Origin: Diaporthe sp. PMI_573
Taxonomy: Eukaryota > Ascomycota > Sordariomycetes > Diaporthales > Diaporthaceae
Direction of reading: 5' to 3'
Length of the DNA stretch: 64,000 nt
Assembly (NCBI GenBank): GCA_021399435.1
Contig: JAJTUP010000037.1
Span: 248,001-312,000, forward strand
Translations under genes and position numbers: made by a program
Notes under the pieces: generated by a model
The model's database searches: none
Told to the model about the DNA's origin: nothing
What the model saw: only the letters and a program-made list of their open reading frames with translations
Shown: piece by piece, positions 11,996-22,246 of the stretch
How positions within the stretch are numbered: position 1 is the stretch's first letter
Layout of the letters: every line of letters starts with the position of its first letter

Positions 11996-12484
11996 GGGCT
12001 ACTAGCGTGATGAACGATGGCTATGTGTAGTAGATAGCCAGGTAGAAAGGTGTCGTCGATAATGTCCAAAGCAGAAGACTGGATACTTGGTAGTAAGATA
12101 CCTTAGCTTGCCCTGTTCCTGGTATTAGAGTTGCAATGTGGGGCACTGGCGACAAGGAGAGACAGGGGGTCCCAGGCTCTACGTCACACGGTTGATGCGC
12201 TTAATGCGGCCCCGTCGATTGTTTCCCAGGCGAGCTCGAGCTGAGCTGCATTCAGCTGGCTCCGAGAGGCCTGCGATCGCGGCTACTGTGCTGGACCTGA
12301 ACTGACCCGAGCTGGGATGTCCAGTTTACACAGTAGGGGAGGACTTGACAACAACATCCCGCCTCGAATCATCCATGCAAACCAACCAGATCCAAGCCAG
12401 GCCGCCCAGGCTGACTTCGGACCTTCGCCTCTTTGGACAAAGGCTGCATCGATCCATCCCGTCACCCGACTTTCCATCTCGTCG

Positions 12485-12512
12485 ACTGACTGACTGACTG
12501 ACTGACTGACTG
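12485..12512. repeat. (ACTG)7 microsatellite
   Basis: Seven perfect tandem copies of ACTG, about 195 bases upstream of the next start codon. Such tracts often vary in copy number between isolates. Confidence 0.97.
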
Positions 12513-12537
12513 CGCGACATCCCACCCGTCGCCTCAG

Positions 12538-12597
12538 TCGCACTCGCACTCGCACTCGCACTTGCACCCGCACCCGCGCCCGCACCCGCACGCACGC
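12538..12597. repeat. (CGCACT/CGCACC)n hexanucleotide repeat
   Basis: About ten imperfect copies of a CGCACY hexamer in the probable 5' leader. Copies drift from CGCACT to CGCACC along the tract. Confidence 0.9.
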
Positions 12598-12706
12598 AAT
12601 CCTGGCGACGACCTCCTTGCGCACCGAATCCGTCGCAGCACAGCATACAAGCACAGACAACCCATACGTTCCATCGCTCATCGACGGCCCGCAACCTCCC
12701 TTCGCC

Positions 12707-14016
12707 ATGGCGCAACCACATCCCACCCTCATCAACATCCCCCAGCCGCCCTCCAACCCGGACACCCCTTCAGAGATGCCGTGAGCTACTTTCCATTGCG
12801 TCTGGCTTCTCTGCCAGGTCCAGTGCCCTTCCGACACAGTCAATACTGACCTGATCAACCACCAGCGGCACTCCCACCTCGACAACAACCTCCCTCTCTG
12901 CCCTCTCCACCACCGCCATCAAGGACGGCCACCGCGGCCACGCCAACGCGACAACGCATCACCCCGGCCACCAGCAGCATGCCTCCCAGGGCAGCCTCGA
13001 GGCCGAGCGCGCCGACAGGATCTCGCGCCTTGCCGGACTTTCAAACGTCAATCAGCTGCGATCCCCTCCCAGCGCTGGCTCCGCCGCCCCGGCCCGCAAT
13101 AGCAACAGCCCCCAGACGACCCCTACGTCTGCTGTCTTCCCACATACCAGCCACCGCCCCATCGCACCCCTGATCCAGGGCGCCCCGGCGTATTTCGACT
13201 CGAATGGACAACCAGTCGCTGTGACCAAGATGTCCACCTCCGGCACTGCTTCCGCGACTGAGAGTGCAAGTATACCTGGTCAAGCGGTCGGCATAATGAT
13301 GCCTTGCGGTGGTTGGCGGCGCTTTGACTAACAACATGATTCAACAGGACATCGACATGATGAGCACAGATACCAACTTCGCGCGTGACACCGAGCTCGA
13401 CTCAGCTAGCGGCTACGTGGGTACTGGCCACAACGAGCAGGCGGACATGGACGTCGACGAGGATTTGACCAGCCGTAGCGTCGGCCAGGGCGAGAAAGAT
13501 GACAACATGAGCGATGACGGCTCGGCCAGCCTGGTCGGCTTCGGCGAGGGCGCCAACAGCACCATATCCGGCCCCATCTACGTGCGACGGCCCCTGCCCG
13601 GGATGGAGGGCCTGCAGAGGAGCAGCTCTGGCTTGAGCGAGGGCGTGGTGCTGGCGGCTCGGCAGCAGAGGCTGGACCGCGAGGATGCCACCGCGGCGTC
13701 CGAGAGGAGGGATGCGCGTTTCATCGACGGCGTGGCGTCGGAAGCCACACCGGGCGTCACGGCGGACGAGGATGCGTTCGTGGACACGACCAACAGTGGG
13801 CCCGTCCCCGTGTCCGGCCCGGGCTATACCAGCTCCCTGCGCGAGACCCAGCACGGCGCGCACACCCGGCACCACCTGCACCACCAGCAGGCGCCCACGG
13901 CCCGCGAGGCTGCGGAGAGGGCGATGCGCGAGCGGGGGCTGGACCCCAGCCAGCGGGGTGGAGGTTCTGCGGCTAGCAGTCCCAGCAAGAGGCTTACTTT
14001 TGAGGACCAGAAGTGA
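12707..14016 (+). CDS. Low-complexity protein of unknown function
   Basis: Exon 1 is 12707-12780, ending at a GTGAGC donor; exon 2 starts at 12866 after CACCAG. The second intron is ambiguous: GTATAC at 13270 to AGCACAG at 13369 gives 374 residues, while a weaker GTCGGC donor at 13287 with ATTCAACAG at 13347 gives 387. Both keep the downstream frame. The protein is rich in Ser, Thr, Pro and His in the first third (TTHHPGHQQH), has an SLEAERADRISRLAG stretch and an AYFDSNGQPVAVTKMST block, then an acidic region (DMDVDEDL), and ends with a basic SSPSKRLTFEDQ tail. No known domain is recognised and it looks mostly disordered. Codon use matches its neighbours and the frame is continuous across introns, so it is probably a real gene. 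Confidence 0.65.
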
Positions 14017-14792
14017 TGCACCTAGGGCGAAGGTAAAGCTCTTGTATGTGCCGGCTTGCCCTTGACAGCGCTCGTTGTGCCTAATTCGGCGTCGCTTCAG
14101 CAGCCGATCTTGCGCAAGGCTGCGCTGGCTCAAAATGTACTGCGGGAGCGCAGTTTCTACTGTACGATGGCTAAACGTGTCACCCATTCTACCTTGACAA
14201 ACCCGTACCCCTGTGATACGGCCTGCAAATTGCCATTCTTTTTAAGCCGTCCTGAAGTCGGAGGCTTTACATTGCGTGTGCTTCTTTTCTCTCAATCGGC
14301 GTACGAGGCGAACTTTGGAGTCTTTTCGGGAACGGATGAGATATCACATACTGGCCTAGCGAAAATGGAATGAAATATATATGGTCTTTGATGAATAAAC
14401 ATGCGCGCTCTTTCATTATATTCATGTTTTGGTGGACTAGGTCTTGTCTCAATATGCCTTGAAGACAGCTGTATCTCAACTGCTCCTGATATTCTTTGTT
14501 TCATCATCACCAGCCCCCCCCCCCCCCAAGCCACGCCTTCAGAACGGTTTTCAATTTGTATGTTTCATCACCTGTTCATATCCAGTGACCACTCGAACAA
14601 TCAAATTATTGCCTATACCTACTGTTCCTGCGACACAGTATCTACAATAACGAATGTTCTCGAAAAGAATGCTTTTGATACTACTGCGTGAATAACAGAC
14701 CTTTCAGACTCTTTGAACACATCAGCGGCTGAAGGTTTAAAAAGAACCTTCAGCATGAGCCCGTTTAGAAAGCCTGTATGTCGCGGTGCTCT
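14017..14792. other. Convergent 3' intergenic spacer
   Basis: This spacer lies between the 3' ends of the low-complexity gene and the pseudokinase gene. It includes a run of C residues at about 14514-14527. No gene is seen. Confidence 0.45.
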
Positions 14793-15729
14793 CTATACGT
14801 TATTGTCCCTTGGCCAGTCCGCGCCTCTTAAGAAGGGATGCTCAAGTAGATCAGAGACGCCGGGCCGTTGGCTGACGTCCCTGCGCGAAACGTCAGCGAC
14901 AGAATAAGATAGGGCTCGGTGTTGCAAGCACTCACATGCTGAGGCACTGGCGGATGAGGTCTGACGCATCTCCATCGAGCTTTCCAGCCGCATCCTCAGG
15001 AATCCAAATCTCCATTGCCGAGGACCCCTGGAACTCCTTGATCCGTATAGCGGCCGAGCCGGTCGATTTGCCTTTCCCGAGGGTGCAGTCCCCCGTGAGC
15101 ATCTGAGCAGCCGTGACCCCGACCAGCCACGCGTCAGCCTTGCTCAATTCCTCCTCCTGGCCCAGCAAAAGCTCAGGAGGTGGCGCCAAGAGTGCGTCAG
15201 CCGGCGCCCCTCGGGCCTTGATGGACGTGTTCACATCGAGCAGCGGCGCTTCAAGCTTGACGATGCCCTTATTGTCCAACATCGCCATCTCCAGGTCCAA
15301 CATCACGGGGGCGATGCCGCGCTCCCGCAACTGCTCCAGGCCCAGCACAACCTGGCGGAGGATCAAGCGCGCGAGGGACTGCGGGACGGCGCCGTAGTTC
15401 TGGATGAGGTCCCGCAGCGTGCCGCCTGGAAGGTACTCGGCGAGCACGAAGATTTTCCCTTCCTTGAGCTCGTATCCCAGTAGAGAGATGACGTTTGGCT
15501 GGCTGGGGCTCGCCAGCCTTGACTCTAGGGCTGCGACCACGCTCTCCAGTGCGGACGCGGTGCCGGGCTCGCCTGGTGTGAACTCCTCCGCTGAGATCAA
15601 TTCTCCAGTATCTGTCCTGAGGCCTAGGAATACCGGGCCGTATTGCCCATCTCGGACCTTGCTTCCAATGGTCCAGTCGAAGCTGTTTGAGGTGTGCTTC
15701 GTGTCAGCAGTTTCAAGGGTTGCCATCAT
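14793..15729 (-). CDS. Protein kinase-fold pseudokinase
   Basis: Exons on the minus strand are 14936-15729 and 14793-14880, joined in frame by a 55-base intron (GTGAGT to GCGCAG); 293 residues. The fold is a STE/MAPKKK-like kinase: a glycine loop DGQYGPVF near residue 30, an FVLAEYLPGGTLRDL hinge, LILRQVVLGLEQLRERGI, a PPELLLG equivalent of APE, KADAWLVGVTAAQMLTGD (helix F) and RPGVSDLLEHPFL at the end. The catalytic residues are gone. The VAIK lysine segment reads ISAEEF, HRDxKPxN reads PVMLDLEMAM, and DFG is replaced by alanine-proline-leucine. The scaffold is intact and there is no stop, so this is a conserved non-catalytic domain rather than decay. Its partner is unknown. Confidence 0.85.
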
Positions 15730-16623
15730 GTATTTTTATGATGCTCAGCGTTGGAAGAGGGAATGACGAGGCATTCCAAATTGTTGGAATACCTGATGAG
15801 CAGTGTGCATCAAAACCAAAGCTCATATGCATTAACTAACTTTATGTGCTTGAGGCCGAGCAGTCGTATCTGTGCTGCCTAAAACCTGCCTCCACTTGGG
15901 AGCTTCGAGTTTCAGCTTGCACTACTGCTGACCTATAATTGATGAGACGAGATTTCAGCCTCAAGCTTATAGTTGGCATGTCTAATGCACGTGTTCTCTA
16001 AAGCTCCTCTCATTGCGTGTTTATTGGACAGCTGAAGGGGTTGTGTAAGATCGCAGTAGGCGTTGACGGCGCTCCCGCGGGGCGCGTGCTACAGACTAGT
16101 CAATGGGCGCACCATCACGGTTTGGATACCAATACTATGAATTTCTGTCTAATTACGGCGTAAATGCTCTAAAAAGAGGGCTTTTTTTTCTTCCCAGCAG
16201 CCGAATCAACAAGTATGCTGCTTCGCTGGTAGGATGCTTTTGATGACAATTGAAACAAGGAAAACACCATTACCGGGCCAACGACAATTTTCGAGCAAAG
16301 CTAACAGCAGAAATATCCTCAAAGCAGTGCAGACCAAAAAGAAAACCCGTGTCGTACGATAAGACCGGCAGCGAGAACGGGGGCCAGTCATGCTGTAAGG
16401 TTCCCACGGACGAGGTGATGCGGTCTCGGAAGCCTGTTTTGCAGACCACCCTGCTGCGTGGAAGAGCATGAAACAATACAAACGAGGCGTCAAGGTGCAG
16501 TAGAGTCAGCGACGAATGCGCTCGCCCTCCGTGAGAGACTTGACGAGTACTCGAGAAAGGGCCTCGCTGGTCTCTAGTCCAATGGGTCCTCTCGACCCAC
16601 GGCACGACACCTGGAGGACCAAC
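15730..16623. other. Intergenic region
   Basis: Promoter of the pseudokinase gene and 3' end of the zinc-loop gene. No gene or structured repeat is recognised apart from short T and A runs. Confidence 0.45.
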
Positions 16624-19216
16624 TCACTGCCTTGCAAACGCTCCCCGGGGAGGAAAGATACACGGCTTCCGGGCTTGCGTGGTGCCATCCTTATGGACAG
16701 TCTGATGACCACAGCACCTGCCCCGGGCCTTGCACCTACGGCGCTCACCCGCGGCACGGTCAGACTCAACAACAATATGGTCCGGGCGCATGCACGCGTC
16801 CACATGACAGGTATGCCCCGCCTTGAGCCGGTGGTTGTGGTGCTGCACCAGGCTGTAGATGGACTGTTCATCGTGCCACAGACGAGCGGCCAGTCGCGCG
16901 AACGAGATGTTGTGGCTCTCACCAGAGTCCGTCAGCTTCATGCGCAGGTCGCACGACGCCCGCCTCGACACCACCCAGCACCCGAGGTGCGTACTTCCGA
17001 GGTGCGCCGTGTCGAAGAACTCCTTGCCCTCGATCAGCCTGCGGAGCCTGGCTAGCACGAAGGCCTGCGGCAGGCGCATCAGGAACGCCGTCGCCTCGCT
17101 GATGTGGGGGCGGTCGTCGTCGTCGAAGATGATCTTGGGGTTGTGGCCCGACAGGGGGCGGTTGAAGACGTCGTGCTGGATCTGCCTTTGCACGGCGGCC
17201 AGCATCTCGGGGCGTCTTGCGGCTCGGCGCGCCTCGGCGTTGTTCTCTAATCTTCTCGCCGCGCTTTGAATCCTTTCGGCTTGACGCCGTTGCTCCTGCC
17301 GCAGCTGCTGCTCCAGCTCGAGGTCTTCCTGCCTCTCTTGCTCGACAAGCTCTCTCTGCTGTTCCTGCAGGCGGGCTCGAGCCACGCGAGAGGATTGGCG
17401 TCGCTTCTGTTTGTCCCTTCTTTCGGCCTGAGAGGTATTCTGCCGTCGTCGCTCCTCCCTTCTTTCGAGTCGGCGACTAGGAACAGGCGCGGGAGAAACA
17501 TCTCGATGGGCAACGTCCGGCAGAGGGGCAACGTCCGGCAGAGGGGCAACGTCCGGCAGAGGGGCAACGTCCGGCTCTTCAACCCTCGTCTGCACAGAGG
17601 CGTCTTGTACGAGCTCCTCAGCGCGCCGTCGCTGCTCGAGATCATCGATCCGGGACTTCTGCTGGGCAAGCAGTCGCTTCGTGTCTTCCAGCTGGGCTCT
17701 TTGCTGCTCCATTTCCTTCTCGTGATTCTGGATTCTCTCCAGCATTCTCTCCAACTCCGCTGCCTTGGAAGTTGAGTCTGTGTCCCCAGTCTCGTCGAAG
17801 GTTCGCTTGCCCAGTCGTCGCGACACGCTCTGCGGGGAATCATGATTTCCAGCGACTGGGTGTGACCTTACGGACACAGCTCGCGATGTTACGAAAGTTC
17901 GAGGACTCGCAGGTGGAGCAGGAGCTGTTCGGCGGGATGATGGACCAGGGGTTGCCGCCCTTGATTCACGGGAAGACAGTGCATTCTTGGGCGGACTGCT
18001 GGTGCTGAGTAGCTCTACGGGCGGCTGTTCAATGGTCTGCATGATGCGACCTGGTCGCGCTGGCCCACGTCTTTGTTGGCCCTTCTGCTGGGGCCCGTCC
18101 TGGACAAGGCGAGGACCACGGAAAGGTAGCGAGGAGGGCCCTGACACTGATCCACTCATGGAATCACTGGGCCTTTGAGCGGAGTGCACATGCGTAGGAC
18201 GGGCCTCTCCGGCCCGCATTGCTCGCGGTTCTGTCGGGGCATTTTGTGGCGGTGGTGAGCCGCGGTTGATGGGCATGAACCCCGGGACGACAGGCGAGTT
18301 GTTGTTATGGAGGTGATGACTGGAGTGAGCGGTCCGCTCGACCTAATTCGGGGACTCAGTTACTGATCTCCGTGAACTGATCGTGGTGGCATGAGCTTAC
18401 CTGAGCACCCGTTGGCGTTACCGCTGATGAGGCGTGTGATCTCGGCCGGGCGGTCGGCTTTGGTCGACCCAGTGAATGGTGTGTAGGAACTTCGATGAGT
18501 GGTGCGTGTCCAGAGCCAGTTGAAGCTTCATTCTGGACCGAGCGCCGGGGCGGAAATGCAGTTATCAGGTTGGCAGAAGCTCCTCGGATCCCAATCTCCT
18601 TCTTTCCCCGTGTTCTGGGCGGGCTTGATCCGATGCTGGAGGCAGGGGTAGTCGGTCGATACACGCTGGCATTTGCCTCATCCTCAGATGATGAGTCCTC
18701 GCTGGAGCTTGAGTCCGAAGATGAATCGGACTCGTCCTCAGACTCCGACGAGTCTGAACTATCAGATCCAGAAGAGTCCGAGGACGGAGACGAGTCGCTT
18801 GGAGTGTCTGATCTACTCCGAGCTACATGCCGACGCGATGGCTCATGAACCTGAGGTCGTCTTGCATCAGAGGCAGCAGCAGCAAGTGGGGTCTGCCCGT
18901 GGGTTCGCTGTGCCCCATGTCTGTCCCCTGAAGATTCTTGCTTGATACGAGGTTGGCTGGACTGACGGCCTTGCTCGACCGCACGGCGCGGAACTTGGGA
19001 GCGTTCTCGTTTGATAGCTCGGGCTCTGGGGGAGGGGTTTTTCTCTTTCTCGCCGTCGGAGAATATCGTGATTACGCCAGGCCCTCCAGGAGTACAGGTC
19101 CACCTGTCTATGCCATTGACTCTCTTTAGTATCTGGACACTTGGAGGTGAGATATCTGTGTGAAATTTTAGATGCGGACGAGGCCGTGCAGGTTTCCGGT
19201 CTTTTAGCTGGCCCAT
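16624..19216 (-). CDS. Coiled-coil protein with C-terminal homing-endonuclease-type zinc loop
   Basis: Two open frames belong to one gene. Exon 1 (18401-19216) ends in CAG followed by GTAAGC, and exon 2 (16624-18342) starts after AATTAG; both are phase 0, giving 844 residues. The ATG at 19216 was chosen as the first start with coherent downstream composition. Residues 140-190 are a Ser/Asp/Glu-rich acidic block; 270-480 are Pro/Ser-rich and probably disordered; 450-680 hold a charged Arg/Glu/Gln coiled coil interrupted by tandem PDVAPL repeats (about 527-550). The C-terminal 65 residues carry HTCHVDACMRPDHIVVES, then RRRC, RGRCCGH and KPC. That Cys/His spacing resembles the zinc-binding loop of His-Me-finger homing endonucleases (PF05551), a domain found in stand-alone fungal proteins. 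Whether it cleaves DNA is unknown. Confidence 0.75.
17508..17577 (-). repeat. 18-base in-frame tandem repeat (PDVAPL)
   Basis: Nearly four copies of an 18-base unit with almost no divergence, inside the zinc-loop gene. On the minus strand they encode PDVAPL three times and then PDVAH. The lack of divergence suggests recent expansion. Confidence 0.95.
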
Positions 19217-21074
19217 TTTGACCCGACGAGAATTGATGTGGTGAGTGTATGGAATTTTCCGAAGCTGAAGATGATGCTGAAGGAATAAAGTTTTTATTTG
19301 ACGGCCGACAGGGAGCAGATCTTTCAACGTTGTAGCCAGACGCGTCGCGTTACTTCCACGGCCCTTACGCACAAGCCAGGGAGCCGACGCGTAAAGTGTG
19401 ATACCGTTGAGTCCTCCCCAATTGAGTTTCGGGAGAAGGGTACGCACATGGCTTCGGAGGGGGGATACATTGGCCAGGTACGGCAAGAAATAAGGCGGTG
19501 TCACTACTTTCACTCGAAAGTATAGAGAACGTGGACTCTGGCTTATCCTCTGGAACTTGTGACCGATGTACCGCACAGTCTCATCCATGGCCCCAGGCAC
19601 ATGAAGCCCAGCCTCATTTACGGGAGGGGAGCAAGAAAAGGAACTCTTCCCTCGAGTATCGGTTTCACCGCCACTATGTGGGCACAACATGCATGTATGA
19701 TTTCTGGCCATGCCGGAGCACGGAAGTACGTGGAGGGCTTCCTCCTAGAAAAAGCAAAAACGGAACGAATTAGACAAAAGTCCCTGCAGGCCAAGCAGTC
19801 GATACCCACGGTCGTGCCTTGACGAGCTTCAGAGCAAACGAACAATCTCGGTACGAGTCGATTGGACCTGCAGATACCCGGCCTTTCAGAGGTATCTCAC
19901 ACGTTTCCTGAAGCTCGACGCGTCTTGGTGCCAGCCAAGCGTGAGAGGCGGGCGGCGACCGAAGACCTCCGTGAGGACGTCCAGATGGGGATGAAAAAAC
20001 TGCGGTCGAGGGGTATGCGGAGGTCAATATGACTCTCAATGTGGGAGGCGTGCAGATCACGTTTTCTTTGCACTTTTCTGCCCTTGTCTGGGCACACATT
20101 CCACCTGCACCGCGTCCTGATCGTGAAGCGGGCCGTCCGGCGCCCATGCCATGCGCGCCCCGAGGTTGATCTCATGCAGGGGACGACGCCCTGCATGCGG
20201 CTCGATGTGGAAAACTGACCATCAGATGTGACAGCTCAGATTGAAAGGCCTACCCAAAAGCAAACGAAACTCTGGAGAGCCAGGTGCCCGACTGCAGTGA
20301 GGAAACGAGCTCAACATTACCCCCCTGACACCTGGTCCAACTCCCGACTTTGAGCCGGCCCAAGTCCCTAATGAAGAGGCAGAACTGAATGCCGGCTCTG
20401 ATTGGCATCAGGTCTCATTCCATCCGCCGCCGAGGATAGAGATGATGCGTGTCTCGAGCGTGCTGGCGTGACGCGAAGCTCGAGCAAGCCAGGGTTGAAA
20501 GCGAGACATCGAGCCGCGTGCGGAACACGTCCGTGCTGCCCTGAGCTGAGGGCTGACAGAAGAAAGAAGCGTTGACGGCTGTCCTTGACCAGCGCCAGGT
20601 AGGAAATCCGTTTGCCCAAGAGTAGGGGCCTGCGACGCCCTCGCCTGGAAGAATTGTCACGGCCTGCCTGCGTGCCACGCCTGCCCTGCCCAATGACGGC
20701 ATTGAAGCTGTCGTCACGACGCGACGTCGGGAACGGATCCTCTGAATTGCCTACCGACCACCGCTCTAGGGAAAGGTGGTCGGCGGCGAAGGGCGGCAAC
20801 CCGCGTGACCTGATGCCCGTCCAGCCTCCCCGCTCCCGACCTACCAGCCCTAGCTTCGCTCAGCATCTTGCAGCCGATTGTCAAGAACTCGAGGCCGGCC
20901 GACGGAGCGACGTGGCAATGGATCTTATGGGAAGACCAACGAGGAGGCTGCGCTGTGCCGCGCTGCCCGAGGCCAAAATCGGTGGCATGCCGTCGGAGAG
21001 CAGATGTGCAGGGGAGGGGAGGGGACCAAGTGGTTGCGTGTTGGAATCAATAGTGCCCTTCGACGCAGGACGAA

Positions 21075-21133
21075 GTTGCCGTGCAGGTTGCCGTGCAGGT
21101 TGCCGTGCAGGTTGCCGTGCAGGTTGCCGTGTA
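21075..21133. repeat. 12-base minisatellite, about five copies
   Basis: Tandem copies of GTTGCCGTGCAG, four perfect and a final partial copy. It is noncoding on present evidence, although all frames stay open because the unit is a multiple of three. Confidence 0.97.
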
Positions 21134-21296
21134 CGTAAGACGAACCCGTGGACGAGTCGAGTCGAAGGGCAGTTCGGTCGAGGGCCCAGGGCTGTGGCCA
21201 GGACTCTGGGCATGCATGGCCTGCGTCGAGGGCCGCAGGTGCCGAAAGGTTAATCCAGAAGCTGCATTGACGAGAGGTGAGGTCATTACTCCATTT

Positions 21297-21329
21297 TTAC
21301 TCGATCTTTACTCGATAGTTACTCGATCA
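21297..21329. repeat. 11-base direct repeat, three copies
   Basis: Three adjacent copies of TTACTCGAT plus two variable bases. Spacing is about one helical turn, so the conserved parts face the same side of the DNA. Confidence 0.85.
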
Positions 21330-22246
21330 AAACTGGTGAGGCTATCGTCAGGCCGAGGCTGTTCCGAAAGCGGAAGGACCATGAATCTGGGCCTCGCATA
21401 GAGGCGGTACTGAGTACTACTGTGTAGGTACTGAGTAAGCCTCAGACGTTGAGTGAGCCGGGCGAGATTAACCCGATGCAGTGGGAAGCGGAGCCCACTG
21501 CGACGGCGTGGCCCAATCGTGCTGCCCTGATAAGCAAGCAGGGTGCTCCTTGCCCACGACCTTTTGTCGGGTGCTCCTTGCCCCTGATAACGAACGGTAG
21601 CCGTCCAACCGTCCCGACGCCTATTATTTTTTTTGGTTGATGCGATTGCTAGCCGCGGAAACACGAGAACCGCCGGGCTAGAAGGCCGGACACAGCCGAG
21701 TCTAACCTGTACAACACCTCACTAGGTCGACAGCCCAGAGGACTGGCGGTATGGGCGCTGACGGAGGAGTCGCGCGACGAGGGTCTGGACAACAACAGCA
21801 TGTGGCATGTGCTGTTCGTGTGGGCCAGGAGGGAGGGAGAGTCATCCTCGCTGGGTCGTGACTGTCGACTTGTGCTGGATCCAGGTGTCTCTTCGTCTCG
21901 ATCTTTTCCTCGTTTCTTCTCCTGAAAAGATAGGTCAACGGTCAACCTCTCACATGTTTGCTGTCCCTTGCCCAACTCAAGTATTGCCGTTGTCTTGTGG
22001 CCCCCTTTTCGCCTTATCTATGTACTGCGAGATAAGCCGTCTGCCCCCCCCCCCCAGCGCATACCATCCCACCTTAACACACACATCCCACTCCCACTCC
22101 TGTCACTCCTGATAAGGACCCTGAACTTGCAGACCGGGTTGCTCTCCTTCGTTTCGTCCTCGATCCCGCCGTTCATTCCTAATCTTCAGACTATCCTTCG
22201 TTCCAAAACTGTCCTGTCCGTCCCGCCAGCCTGAACAACCGTCAAG

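Larger units (their letters stand above)
11996..12706. other. Intergenic region and 5' leader with microsatellites
   Basis: Holds the GH79 3' end and the leader of the next gene. The leader contains two simple repeats described separately. The minus-strand open frames across it are driven by the repeats and are not supported. Confidence 0.5.
19217..22246. other. Three-kilobase intergenic region with several short tandem repeats
   Basis: No gene with recognisable domains is seen on either strand. The region holds a 12-base minisatellite (21075-21133), an 11-base triplicate (21297-21329), a duplicated GGGTGCTCCTTGCCC motif at about 21540 and 21568, and a C run near 22045. The last 250 bases are pyrimidine-rich and probably form the allantoinase promoter and leader. 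Confidence 0.5.

Noticed and set aside
12283..12888. 201-codon minus-strand ORF with Arg/Val and Ser/Gln repeats
   Set aside because: Created by the ACTG and CGCACY microsatellites, which leave all frames open.
18356..19711. Separate 451-residue gene upstream of the zinc-loop ORF
   Set aside because: A consensus GTAAGC donor and an in-frame acceptor join it to the downstream frame, so both are treated as one gene.
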